Source: Strongylocentrotus droebachiensis (taxonomy: Eukaryota > Echinodermata > Echinoidea > Camarodonta > Strongylocentrotidae). Taken from it: a DNA stretch of 64,000 nt. The stretch is from contig JAVYIG010000709.1 in the NCBI GenBank assembly GCA_035222895.1, positions 409,795-473,794 on the forward strand, in the 5' to 3' direction. Numbering within the stretch: the first letter of the stretch is position 1; each line of letters begins with the position of its first letter. This document shows, in pieces, positions 46,471 through 58,929 of the stretch. Below the pieces are notes generated by a model that had not been told where the DNA came from, did not search any database, and saw only the letters and a program-made list of their open reading frames with translations. The position numbers and the translations under genes were made by a program.

Positions 46471-46583
46471 GATAGCGTTTCACAAGATCGTACAAGTTCG
46501 ACAATAACTCATTATTGTCAAATACTGTGTTTCAGTGGAATGTCGGTGAGCTTGTACTTATGACAGTTTTGTGAAACGATGCC
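46471..46583. repeat. Fold-back repeat with TTTCACAA ends
   Basis: GCGTTTCACAAGATCGTACAAG at the left is mirrored by CTTGTACTTATGACAGTTTTGTGAAACG at the right. GTGAAACGATGCCC also appears at 5060-5074, marking a related copy. Confidence 0.55.
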
Positions 46584-46971
46584 CGTATAATTGCTGGGTC
46601 AAATGCAGCATTTCATAGTGACAACAAAACCTTAAGCTGCAAAGTCAAGTAATTTTTTTTTTTTGCAGTGATAACGCCTGTAGCTTACAGCCCATTTCAC
46701 TAGTACATGTACCAATCACCTAAAAGAATAAATTTTGTGTACAGCTAGAATGTATAAAATTAACTTTAAAAACATCACCCCATATTCTTTTATGGGATAG
46801 GGGTCTTAGCGGATAAGGAGTATGAAGAACGTAGAGAATATCACAAAGCTGTGCAAACAGAACCCAAGTCCGACTTGAGTATCCTAAAGGCCTTATCTTG
46901 TGGAATCACATACAGGTGTGTCCAGTAGTCTACTCACCAGTTGCCTTTATGATTGATAAGTGAGAGTGTAT

Positions 46972-47163
46972 TTAAAGCCCCACTGCACTAGTTATAGCTA
47001 TTTGTGCCTTCTATATAGCAAACAATGCCTAATCAGTGACCATTGGTCCCCCATGATCCTCTTTTTCTTATTAATTGAGAGCTGATCTGATGAGATAACC
47101 ACCTGTCAGTGACCTTGCAGGGAGGTCTAATCGCCTGGCCAAACTAGTGCAGACAGGCTTTAA
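46972..47163 (+). mobile_element. TTAA-flanked MITE, copy 3 (best preserved)
   Basis: TTAA at 46972-46975 and 47160-47163 encloses inverted ends AGCCCCACTGCACTAGT and ACTAGTGCAGACAGGCT. It is 192 bp including the duplicated TTAA. It lies about 130 bp beyond the GRHPR stop, so may be carried in its 3' UTR. Confidence 0.83.
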
Positions 47164-47296
47164 ACTTTCAAAATGTCTTTTTAGAAGTACTATTTGAAGG
47201 TCATATTTCGAATACACTATTACCACACGAAACAACTAACATACAGAACAATACAAATTAATAATTAGTGATTGGTACTTCTAAGTCCGACCTGCA

Positions 47297-50200
47297 TTAC
47301 AATTGGACCTCTTCTGGCATCTCTTCGCCCATGAGACCGGCTAAAAGGTTCCGGGTAGTGAGGATGGACATGGCTATCCTTGTCTCCTCCGATGCACTGC
47401 CGATGTGAGGGAACACAACTGAAAGGCAAGGAAGAGATGAATTGATGAATTTAAATTGTGCAGCATTATGGTTTAATCTTGCCCATTGCAAAATAAAAGA
47501 AACTGATATTCAAATTTTTGCAGCACTAAATTTTCAGTCTAGCCCTTTCCAAATTGATAGAAACTGGTATTTATTTTATTAAAACTTCCAGAGCACAAGG
47601 TTTTGATCTTGCCCTTTCTACATTGAGAGAAACAGGTGCATGGATGACACTAAGCTCGACACTGTCAGCGTAATACGTCCCCATTAACCCATAGCTGCTA
47701 AGTGTCGCCTTTTTTGGGATGTCTCGATCACCGGGGGTACTTTTATCTTTTAATCCAGAATGCTATAAATTACAATTTATAAATGGGCAGACTGCAAAAT
47801 AACTCTGGAAAATTGGAGTCCCATTGATTTAATATTCATAGCACCATTCATAAATAATAGCAACTTAATTGAATATCATCATTATAGTCTCTAAATTGGC
47901 CATTTCTTGTTCATTGTTTTGAAAATTGCATTCACAGTACTACATTTAATAAACTTTTCATTTTTATAATAATTATGAAAGAGTGGGAAATACAAACAAC
48001 AACTGTTGCCAATTTGAGGAAGAAAGGCTGATTTATTTATAGAGCTTTAGAAACTCTGAACTGCTACCAGTTAAATTTCATGTACATGTATCACTGGATA
48101 TGAGTGGACAGTCTCCTTGCAATAGGTTTATGTGTATTAAACATTGCCTATGTGAACACTCCCACATGAAAGCATGTATGAGTGGATACAACTGGGTAGG
48201 CTACTTACCACAGTTATCAAGTTTGAGGAGTGGATGGTCAGTGGGTAGAGGTTCTGGGGTGGTCACATCAAGACCAGCTGCTCTGATCTGACCAGTGGTC
48301 AAAGCCTCATGAAGGTCATCCTGATTCACGACAGCTCCTCTGCAACCACCATCAAATGAAAAATGAGAGATAATTATTTTTTAAATGAGAAGTTTGAATT
48401 GCATGGTCTAATGTGGATTTACATTTATCTCAATTATAACATGAATATGGATAATTATCATGGATGTCCGGGAACTTTTTACTTGCGCCATGTAAATAGC
48501 ATTGCACCATTCACCTTGCTCTCGTAAGCACACACACACTCATCAGTCTGCAAGAATCTTGAACTGTGAAGGAGGTAGACTTAACCCAAAGAAGAAGAAG
48601 AAGACATCTGTACATGTATATAAAGTTCTTGGGTTGGGTTTGTCTAACATACTAAGGGGGTATTTAGAGTTTGAATTGTTCTGAATTGTTTACAGCAGCA
48701 ACAGACAGATTTGTTTAAACAAGTGAAATATGAATAAATTTACAGAAACTTGCTCAAGATCGCATGCACTGAAAAGCATCTACACACATATGCACATGTG
48801 GGAATACACTATGATATGTTCTAACGATTAAACTGATTGGTCTATCAATCAGATTCTCCTTAACAAATATCTAATATACATCTCATTCATCTGTATAGTC
48901 TATAATGACCATCAATGCCCAGAGATGCCACTTGCATAAGGCCTATTGATATTAGTGGTCATCTGTCACTGCCAGCAGAAAAAGAACATATTCTGATACA
49001 CATCATCATCAGATTCTGACAGGCGAACTGAATGGGATGGAAGCACCATCAAGTGTACATCTAGATGGAACTTGATACCACATCTCTGGACTACCTTTCC
49101 AATTAATAATAGCAATAGTAATCATAATGATAGTGGAATCATTAAAGGGATCCGGTAACTTAGTCTCAGATTCTGAAACAAAATCCTGGATTCAGCTCAT
49201 GCTGCAATTATAATTATAAACCTTTAGGTCAGTCAGGAATCCCATGATATTTACAAGCCGATCACTTGTCTGATTATCAAGATATTTATGATTGGAAATC
49301 GAAACCAAATTTTGAGTTTGCCAAACGGTTTATATAATATTACAGTCTATTGGGGAAAAGATATCAGTGCTCAAGCATTTTTAAGAACCAAATTCTGCGT
49401 ATTTATAACAAGCCGTTTTAACATTTATTCCTATTTCTTGATCTCAAGAAATGAATTCTTGATATCAAGAATTACCATTGCTTTAACAACAGAAAATCAT
49501 TTCTTGATATCAAGAAATAGGAACAAATGTTATAACGGCTTGTAATAATAAATATGCAGCAATGCGCAGGCCAAATACACAAAGGGGTGACTGAGGCATA
49601 TAACCCCTCTACTCTCACCTGCTAATGTTGACAAAGATAGCATTGGAGCTCATCTTCTCAAAGACTTGTTTGTTGAAGAGGCCTTTGGTCTGAGCGTTGA
49701 GGGAGCAACTGACCACCACGAAACCAGACTCCTTCACTAGGGTCTCAAAGGGAACTGTGGGGAAAATAAGCGAAACAATTTTCATCATTCATATACACAT
49801 CATTAAAAAGGTCATACCTTTTTGTATGCAGTAACACTTCGGCTGCTTTCCTCACCACTCTGCACTGTTGCCTGTTTGCAACACATGCAATTATGCACAA
49901 AACAATAGGCATCGATTGAAGGAAGGATTTCTTTGTGCAACACAATGGTTTTTCAAAATTACCCATTTTCTGTCTTGATTAGATCTATGACAACTCATTT
50001 AACACTGGTATAAATCAATCTTGCACCCGAAACAGTTGAATAATCTTGAATCCTTTGGCCTATCTATCCCACAATTAATTATACAACATGGCACCTGTAT
50101 TATTGGTGTATCGTATAAAGAGTTAAAACATCATGAACTGTACAATGAAACAAACATATGAACAATCACAACATTCAAACCGAGTGAGATTTCTCTAGCA

Positions 50201-53200
50201 CTGCTCCCAAGATTACAAATATCATTACCTCAAATGGTACACTGATTTGTTTAAATTCATGTACAGAAAAAAATATGTCAGTGAATTTTCACCTAGTTAA
50301 CGACTCACTTTATGACACTATTATTTACGTTGTGCATTAACACAATGTGCATGTGTATGTCTTGGCAAAACGGTATTCATTTACTTGTACACTGACCCTT
50401 TGCTGTAGGTCTTGTATACTAAAAAAATTATATATATATATATATATATAACAGATATTTTACAATGAATATGAGATAACAACATTCCAACAATCAGTAC
50501 CCAATCTCACATTTACACTAAAAATATACTCTAGCATCAGGTTTATAAAACTGTGCTCTCATTGAGAGGTAAGAGTATGCGCCACTTACAATAGCCAAAT
50601 GCTATTGAGTTCATCCTACATTTGCTAGCATTTTTTTTTTTAATTCTCTTTTAGTTAGAAGTGCTGGTATGTAAGAAACTCTCCATGAGACCCATTTCTA
50701 GATGTTCTGCAACATGAATTGAGAAGTGCTACGTATGAATAAATAACTGGATGAAATTCAATGGATTTAAATATATAATCCTAATCACAAAGTAAAGATT
50801 GGTGTTAGAGTTGTGATTTCACTTGAACTGATCTTAAAGCCTATCTGCACTCGTTTGGCCAGGAGGGATTAGATCTCCCTGGTCACTGACAGGTGCATGG
50901 TTATCTCATCAAATCAGCTCTCAATCATTAAACATAAGAAAAAGGGGATCATGGGGGACCAACGGTCACCGCTTAGGCATTGTTTACTATATAGAGGCAC
51001 AAGAGGTGCGGTTAAGGTTACAAGGATTTTAGGGTTAGATATGGGTAAGTTGGAAGCAAGCTGAAGGTATTCTGCTATCCTGAGGAAACTGATTGCAGAG
51101 TAATGTTTAGACCGCAACCTCCATGATCGACTTACCAAATTCAGCCGGCAGACTATCTGCTTCAGGTTTCTTGTTGTTGCCGCTGTAGAGGAACCTCTTG
51201 ACGCCGAACGGCTTGAGACGCTGGGCGATTGCCATGCCTATCCTGCCTAGTCCCACTAGACCCACTGTGCTGTTCAGGAGACCTGGTCCTGTGAGCCACA
51301 TGGGCTTCCATGTACCCCAACCTCCACTACAAACAACAATAAAAATATTACAAAATGAAATAAATAGAGAGCAATTTAGTCCTATACAAAACTAAATATA
51401 AATCGCCCTGGATAGGATCACCCAATATTGGCTCCAGAGCCAAAATATACAATAATTCATCATGTTATTCTTGAATGACCAACTTCAGACTTTTTTTAAA
51501 ATTTTGGTCGACTTACTTTTTGTTTATAGTTTTTCAGTCATATACATGTACAAACAATAAGACAAGAGTTTCGACAGCATTGCTACATTTGTTACATCTA
51601 GTTTAGATGATCTAGATTAATGTAACTATGACTTACTTTTTGACATTGGTGACACCCTCGGCAAGTCTCCTCGATGTTGTTAATAGTAGACCTACTGTAA
51701 GCTCGGCCGTAGCATCAGTTAGAATACCAGGGGTATAACCTATACGGATCCCTCTGAAAGATAAGGAATACAAATATTCATTGAAAATGTACAAGCTTCC
51801 AATTGAAGCACTCCTGTCTAAAAGAGTGTATTTATCTATCCCTGAATGCTTGGGAAACGTAAATTGTAGAATGGAAAGCTCCCAACAAGATATGATAAAA
51901 AATTTGCCTCGTTTGTTTGTCTGCTTTTTAGGTCTATTTAATAGGCAAGAGAGCAAAAGTGGCTGCTCATACACATGTATACACATATTCCATTTAGAAA
52001 ATATTTGTTTTTCTTTTTTCTCTTTTGGAGGGTGGGGGGAATTACCTTGCTGATATGGACTGGTTTTATATCAAATTTTAATTGAATGTAATCTTTAGTA
52101 AATGGAAAGTAAACATCCCTCAGATTCCCTTTGAGAATTTTTTTTCGCTGTTCCCTTATCCTCACTATACTGACACAAACACTATGATAATAAAGTTGAA
52201 TGCAAGTTGGTTTGGCAGTATACATAAAGAGTCAGATCTTTTTCTTTGCCAACAAATCAACTCTTAAACAGGCACAGCGGAGCACCCCAATTACCGTGCG
52301 ATCGACTCTCGTCCGGTAAACATCATTTGCATAAAATCAACAATTGTGTACCGATCGATGCGAAAAAAAGTAAACAAATTTCGAAGACAAATTCTTCATT
52401 AATGTGATGAATATCACCAATCAAAGCTACTAAATCGAGTATTTAATAAATTTGCAAGACACTCGTGTGTATAAAAAGAGTTATTAATGCACAGAAAATG
52501 TGAAATTTAAGGGATAGTTTTGACGAACAAAAACGAAAAAAATGAGATACAAAATCACCGTAAAATTCACCATTTCTTTTAGAGCGAGAAAGAATTGCCT
52601 CGTATGAACAGAAAGAAAATTTAATAATCTCAATCCTTGTGAAATATCTCTTTTCATAGTTGCTTGATAGGGTCGTATCAGAGAAAAACATACCCCAATG
52701 TCCGAATCTCATCGAACAAAAATAATCCTTCGTTGTCGCAAAATTGTTTGACCAGTCCCATACATTCAAATGTGTGTCATGTCTGAACCTCGCGTGTGCG
52801 TTGGCTATATATGTCTTGCCAGCCGACTGCACACGTGCACGCTAATGGCTCAGCTGTTTCGATCTGGCCTGCACCGGGCCTAAGACGCATGCGCAGTACA
52901 TCGCTGAGATCGATGACGTCATGTTCAATGAGTTCGCTGAATACAACTTTTAAAAATGAAGCCCCATGAAAAAGAACGTTATAACCAAAAAAAATACAGC
53001 GGAGAAGCGAAAATTTCGCCCATGTATGGATTCAACCCTAATGAATATTCATACCAAGTCTCTACTTCGTGCATTGCTTGATAGGGTCATCACATTATAA
53101 AGTAGACGTCGTGTTTTTCGAGGGGCGAAGCTCAAAACACATTAATATCTCGAGTTTTATTCCATGGAATTTCGTATTTATTTCACTGACATAAAATTCA

Positions 53201-56200
53201 TAATAATTTTAGTTAGTATGGAAAGTTTCATAGCGATATTGGCAGTAATAAAGGTGCAACGCGAATTTTAAGATTTGACATTCTAGCACACACATGTTCG
53301 GATTCACGCAGATGTCCGTTGGTTATTCAAATAGAACGGGCCGCTAATGATATGCAAATTGGGGTGCTCCGCTGTGCCTGTAAAGATAAAGACCAGGGGT
53401 GGTATTAGTTGTAAGTTCTGTGTTATCTTTTGTTGTATCTCCCACTGCCCAGAGATACCACAGCGCTAATATTGTTGTAAGTTGGTATTCTGAACGTCAT
53501 TTTATCCCTGTGTTATCTCTTGAAGGACCGCCTCTATCCTATCTTTGACCACTGTTGACACGCCCATTTTTTATGGACCCTACCAATCAAAATCTGTTTT
53601 ATATAAGCATGATAAGTAGGCCAACTAATAGGAATACTTTATGCTATATCTGAAGATGGGCCTAGCGCATACAAATCTTTGGCGTAATTAGTTAGTTGAG
53701 CGCTTATTACGCACGTCATCATATGCGCTGTGGCATGTGGAACATGAAGACAAATCACGCTTTCACTATATTGGTTAAGATGAGAGCATTAAAATCGTCA
53801 TATCCTAGCATGTAATTTCTTCGAAAGTTCCCATCTGTGATGTTTCCGGTCAACACACAATCTTCTTCTAACTCGTATATTGGCACGAAGTATCACCACG
53901 AAAGATACAACAACCCCCTACCTGTTGTAAATATTGTTGTAAATACCATGCAAGATAAGATAAGATACAACAATTTTCAGAATACCAATTATCTTGTCAT
54001 ATGATCTCTTGTGCGCATATGCAAATGAGGATTAAGCGCCATTTTATTGTCTGTCAACTCCATTCTTCGACCCACCTCTTCCTGCATTCGTCCAGGTTGA
54101 TGTGATCATAGCCGACAGAGAGAGTGCTGATGGCCTTTAGACTAGGTCCAGCGGCATCCATGACTGCTCCATCGATACGATCAGACAGGAGACAGTAGAG
54201 ACCACTGATGCCTGGTACGTTCTTGAGAAGGACATCTTGGGGGACGGCATCATCAGAGTCCCATATTGAAACCTCACACCTATGAATAATGATAATGATT
54301 TTCCGTTCTTATATAGCGCTTAATACAAATGACTCTATTAGCGATTTGCAGATATATTATTACCCCGGTCATTGGATTCAATACTTGCCCTCACACACTG
54401 TGTGCACATTCTCCACTCCCTGGGGAGCATTCCAGCCAGGCATTACACTCCAGCCAGGCAAAAACTGTTTGACCAACAATGACAGTTGCATCCTGGCCTA
54501 TAGCTACCGGGTACCCATTCAACACCTGGGTGGAGAGTAGCAAGTGCAGGTTAATATCTTGCCAAAGGATATTAGTGCCGTGTCGGGATTCAAACCAGTG
54601 ACCTTCGCATCTCCAGTCAAGTTTAAACCACTCGGCCTCGGCCACGACACTCCTTATGAAGACAGGTATAAAGAATAGATCTAGTCACATTCCAAATTCA
54701 GGTTTTAATCATGCAGTGCTTGGTCGATAAAGAGTATGTAATATACAGTATATACCTCTAATCTCATCTCCTTGTAATGATCAATAAAATCAATTTTAAC
54801 AAGGGAAACGCTCTCGCCTGCATGCATTAGGCAATACGGTATGATGAAAAATTGGGGTTGGGACATTATTTATAGGCAGCTAGGTTGCCCATTAGCACGC
54901 CCCCCAAAAAGAAACCTCTGAATCTAATCAGCATTTTGAAGTGAATATTGACTAAGAATCTTCAGAAGAATTATTTACTATTATTTGTACCAAGATTGAT
55001 AACTTTCATGAAATATGAACAAGTATCAAAAATTGATTTATAAATTCTCAATCAAGTTGTGAAAACATAATCCAAGTCTACTGACCTAAAATGACCTTTG
55101 ACCTTGACTTTGTGACCAGGAATTTGTGTCATATGATTTATGATACTTGATAATCCTTGGGTACAAGAACTGTTTCGTGTCTTATCTTTTTCGAGTATTT
55201 ATACAAGATTCATAGCAAACTGCATACCGTACCAACGGTGGGGTGCGGCCGCGCGCGTGTGTTCACTTAGCGACTGTAAACTAAGATTTCCAGTAGGGGC
55301 GCTGGTCCAAGAATGAGGATCGTCCTCATAAACAAGGATATCCTCATAAACGCAGACAAAATGCGTCCTCAAAAATAAGGGTTGTCTGCATTTTCGAGGA
55401 CGTTTTTTTTCATCGGCGCTCTGGGGGTTTCATGTTACAGAACGGCCTGCTGGCGATGCCAAAAATAGATTCCCCAGGGGAAAATAGCCCTAGTTTACCG
55501 TCTACTTTTATGGGTTGTCCGTCTTCCCAAGGATTTATTGCTCATAATGTGAAGATCTCTGTACAAAGTCAATGCAAAATTATTCAAGAAAATCATTGCA
55601 GAATCCGTTTTTTGCATCGCCAATGCGCCGATCAATAATATGAAACGACGGTCCTTATTTTTGAGGACGCATCAGTCTGTATTTACGAAGACGGTCCTCG
55701 TTTATGAAGACGATCCTTATATATTCTCGGACCAGCGCCCCTACTACTGATTACAGTCGCTAACTTAAACACACGGGCGCGCACCCGACCGTCGCATCGG
55801 GACGGTATGTAATTGTATTGTGCTTCATTTTGCCGTGAATCCTGTGAGAAAGTGCATATTACACTGTATAACAGTATAAGTCTTCATTTATAGGAAATAT
55901 ACTCTGAAAAAGATAAGAAAATCGACACGAAACAGGTAACAAACATATCGACTTTTAAATTTTGGAAAGAGTTCTGAACTAGCGATTTTAATTTAATTGT
56001 ACAAGACTTAACAGAAACCCACAAGTTGTAGATCAAAAATGTCAAATGTCAAAAGCCTCTACGTAGATCTAGTTCGCCTTCGACATTTATCACCCCCACC
56101 ATACAGCGATACGCTGGCATGTCGAGCGGCCGGTACTGTGCGATCGCCGACAGGTGCTGCACCGCTACCACCCACGCGTACGCGCAAGTGGAAGAAAACG

Positions 56201-56456
56201 CGATCGATCGAATCTAATTTGTAAAGATTCAGTAGCTGCATGCATATACTCACTCTTTCGAAAGTAAATCAAGACCCTCTTTGGGAATCCTACGAGTTAC
56301 GTAGACTCTAGGTTTTCCTCCACTACTCATGTTGACAGCAGTGACTTTGGAGCTTGAAAAAATAGTCGAACAGATCCCGGTTGCCTTTCTCACAGAGAAA
56401 CCCCTGTAACAAACACGTGCAGATAATTTAAGACCTATCGCTGCCGTGCGTTGCAT
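47297..56456 (-). CDS. GRHPR: Glyoxylate reductase/hydroxypyruvate reductase, seven exons
   Basis: This enzyme uses NAD(P)H to reduce glyoxylate to glycolate and hydroxypyruvate to D-glycerate. Exons on the minus strand: 56456-56254, 54279-54076, 51753-51637, 51326-51136, 49754-49619, 48339-48209 and 47418-47297 (stop TAA 47299-47297). Splice phases all agree. From the Met at 56330 the protein is 325 residues, close to the known length (about 328). Motifs in order are RVYVTRRIP at the N-terminus, [23 protein letters not shown], the Rossmann GLGRIG (about residue 160), NISRGAVV with the catalytic Arg (about 240), [10 protein letters not shown] with the Glu, and PHIGSAS with the catalytic His (about 289). 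This is a complete D-2-hydroxyacid dehydrogenase and no lesion is seen. An upstream in-frame Met at 56456 would add 42 residues with seven basic and no acidic residues, a possible mitochondrial leader. It is convergent with PCDH15. Confidence 0.96.
49404..49553. mobile_element. Fold-back MITE with nested palindromes
   Basis: ACAAGCCGTTTTAACATTTA and its inverse (TAACGGCTTGT at about 49536-49546) bound a hairpin of about 145 bp. The palindrome TTCTTGATATCAAGAA occurs twice exactly and once with one change. It lies in the GRHPR intron between exons 5 and 6. Confidence 0.75.
50425..50452 (+). repeat. TA dinucleotide repeat
   Basis: About 12 TA units in a GRHPR intron. Confidence 0.85.
50834..51015 (-). 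mobile_element. TTAA-flanked MITE, copy 4
   Basis: TTAA at 50834-50837 and 51012-51015; left end AGCCTATCTGCACTCGTTTGG, core TAAGAAAAAGGGGATCATGG. Same orientation as copy 2. It lies about 120 bp from GRHPR exon 4. Confidence 0.8.
52269..53380. mobile_element. 1.1-kb element with perfect 24-bp inverted ends
   Basis: The inverted repeats at 52269-52292 and 53357-53380 match at all 24 bases (CAGGCACAGCGGAGCACC...). TAAA directly flanks both sides, a likely 4-bp target duplication. Inside, TTGCTTGATAGGGTC occurs at about 52670 and 53075. A 129-codon minus-strand frame (52832-52443) shows no known domain. It lies in a GRHPR intron. Confidence 0.82.
53480..53990. repeat. Possible degraded inverted-repeat element
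   Basis: TTGTAAGTTGGTATTCTGAA near 53475 faces TTTTCAGAATACCAATTATC near 53972. The arms are short and no target duplication is visible. Confidence 0.4.
54285..54655 (-). mobile_element. tRNA-derived SINE, reverse orientation, nearly full length
   Basis: Reading the minus strand from 54655: GTGGCCGAGGCCGAGTGGTT (A box, tRNA-Leu-like GGCCGAGTGG), then GGTCACTGGTTTGAATCCCG (B box), then CCTTTGGCAAGATATTAACC and CTCTCCACCCAGGTG, ending near an ATA/ATT tail at 54290. The tail abuts the GRHPR exon 2 acceptor at 54280. Confidence 0.78.
55222..55810. mobile_element. Inverted-repeat element with GGACCAGCGCCCCTA arms
   Basis: Arms of about 90 bp are inverted: GCATACCGTACCAACGGTGG ... TTAGCGACTGTAA ... 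AGTAGGGGCGCTGGTCC on the left and the reverse on the right (55722-55810). Inside are short repeats of GGATCGTCCTCATAAACAAGG type in both directions. It is non-coding and lies in GRHPR intron 1. Confidence 0.72.
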
Positions 56457-56575
56457 GGTAGCTAGCTGATTACAATCAGTATGTACACAATGGCGCCTTT
56501 ACCTAATAAATCATTGAATAATAAATACCGGTATTATTGGTACATCTGGTATATCACTCAAGCGTGACGTTATGA

Positions 56576-57447
56576 CAGGCGCGGATCCAGGATTTCTTAA
56601 GGGGAGGGGGGCCAAATTTCAAATTATGCGAGCCAAATACGTAATGGTGACCAGCATTGACGTAATGGGGGGGGGGGGGGGGGTGCAGGGAGGTGCGATT
56701 CCCCCCTCCCTCCTCCGCAAAGCGCGGAAGCTTTTACGTTTCATTTAATCATAGAGAAAGAAGACGATTCATTGTACCGTTCTCGACTTTTAATCGTTGT
56801 CTAAATTCAGTTCCCCCACCTCCTGCGCGAAGCGTGTAAGCTTTGTAATCTCATTTAATTAACAGAAACAAGACGATTCGTTATACTGTTCTAGAAAATA
56901 ATCCTCGTCTGAATTCAATTTTCCCCCTCCCTCCCGCGCGAAGCTAACTTACGTTTCATTAAATCATAGAGAAAGAAGACGATTCGTTGTACCGTTCTCG
57001 ACTCTTAATCCTTGTCTCAATTCACGGTACGTCCTTTCCCCCTCCTTTTTATTTTTTTGGGGGGCGCCCCCACCGCCCCCGGCTACACGCCTGAGGTCAG
57101 ATAAACATATTTTGATACCTTGTCCGCCCCCGAAAACTCAGGGGTTTAAGGCAATAAATTACGGTCAGATAAGCATTCAGGGGCCCGCAACTGATATCCC
57201 CCTTCTTTTCTTTTCTTCTTCCTCAATTTTCCTTTCCTTTATCTCCTCTTTTCCTTTTTTCTTTCCATTTCCTTCCTTCTCTTTTATTTTTTTGTATTGG
57301 GGGAGGCAAGGCCCTTGGCCCCCCCTACCCCCCCCCCCCGATTTCCTTCTTCCCCCTTTTCTTTTCTTCTTCCTCTTCTTCCTCTTCTTTCTTTCCCTCT
57401 CTCTCCCCGCTCGTCCGCCCCCCCCCCCCACCCTGGATCCGCGCCTG
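56576..57447. mobile_element. 872-bp element with CAGGCGCGGATCCAGG ends
   Basis: Perfect 16-bp inverted repeats CAGGCGCGGATCCAGG (56576-56591, inverted 57432-57447). The interior has three tandem units of about 95-110 bp (about 56725-57030) containing AGAAGACGATTCGTTGTACCG and GCGCGAAGC, a G/C-run segment with CGGCTACACGCCTG (57060-57095), and a pyrimidine tract (57195-57420). The target duplication is unclear. It lies about 120 bp upstream of the GRHPR start. Confidence 0.72.
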
Positions 57448-58929
57448 CATGATCTGCATCTACCTTATATCTATCTACTAACGTTAGACCCTAAAATTGG
57501 ATGTAGAAGATTGCTTGACCTGGTCTGAGTGACCGGTAAACTTTTTTTTTTCAATTACTAACCGTGAAAACCGTCTAATTTTACTTAGATTTTCAAACAG
57601 TAACAGTAACGACCTAAATTAGGCCTAAGGCCAAGGGCTGTATGTTAACGTTAGACTTAACTTAAACTGTTGTTTCTCTGTGATACAAGTGGGAAAGGAA
57701 CACTTAAAAAAATTAAAAAAACTGTTTTCCTTTTTCCCCTTCTTTTATCCCCCTTTTTTTTCCCCTACTTTTTTTTCCTTCTTTTTTTCCCAGGGGGGGG
57801 GGGGGGCCTGGATCCGCCATTGCGTTATGATGAGTAATTATATGATCGCAGGGCCCTCAGGGCGAACAGTATGTATAATGATGAGGCTACCCTGGGTAAA
57901 TTATGACACATGCATATAAAAACAATTAAAATGACAAGAATTATTGTTTTATGACATTTTCTAATATTTACATTCATGGTGGCGTCTCTGAGTCATCTCA
58001 ACCACCATTGACTTAAAAAGTCTCGTATTGCCTATTTTGGCAAGAAATGAATCTGCATTTGCCTTTCTCAACCCATAGTCATTAATGCTGTGAGGCCCGA
58101 AAACATAGCCTATATAGGAGCGCCCTGATGAGCACCTTGCCTGGTGTGTTTCTGTGGCGGATTCAGGGAGGCAAAGAGAGCACGTTCCCCCCCCCCCCCC
58201 CCCCCGGTAAAAATAAAGGGGGGAAAGGGGTAAGGGGGAAAAGAAAAAGGGAGAAAAGGAGACAAAGGAGGGGGAAAGAAAAGAAAGGGAAGAGAGAAAA
58301 AAAAAAGCTCTCGAGCTTTCGTGGGTTATCCTGTTCAAGCTGACTTATTTTTGATCTGTTATTATTGTATATTGTTGTATGTTGGAAGCTTGTCGAATAA
58401 AAATCAATCAATCAAGAAGAAAAGCGGGGAGAGATAAAATTATTGGGAGAGCTATACTGAGAAAAAGGAGGGGGAAAGGAAGTAAGGGGAAGAGAGAGGA
58501 GGAAAAAGGCGGAAAAGAAAGAAAAGGGGTAAAGACGGAGGAGAGAAAAGGGGGAAAGGAGAATAATGAGGAAGGAAAAGAAAGAAAGGGGGATGATATT
58601 ATAAGAAGGTGTTTTTTTTTACTGGGAAAGGGGCGGGGGGCACGGCATTTTTGCAGTGTGCATAATGTGGGGTCCCTCGTGCCAGGCGTATAGCCCCCCC
58701 CCCCCCCAAAAAAAAAAAAACACAAGATGAACAACAACCAAAAAAAGATGGAAAAAATGGGGGGGGGGGGGAAGAGAGAATTTTTGTGAGTTAAAGGAGA
58801 AGGGAAAAAATGAAAGAGAATTAAAAAACGATAAAAGAGAGGTGCGAGAGCATGAGGAATTGCATTTCTTTTAAAAGAATAATGGGATAACAACCAGGGG
58901 CGTCGATAAAGGGGGCGTCGATAAAGGGG

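Larger units (their letters stand above)
45131..47296 (-). other. Probable GRHPR 3' untranslated region and flank
   Basis: On the minus strand this follows the GRHPR stop. AATAAAGG-type signals occur near 45140-45165 (reading AATAAATAGTAATAAAGG), which would give a long 3' UTR; a nearer end is equally possible. It holds a fold-back repeat (46471-46583) and MITE copy 3. Confidence 0.35.

Noticed and set aside
52443-52832. 129-codon minus-strand gene
   Set aside because: Lies wholly inside a TIR element, has no recognised domain, and no start context or splice support.
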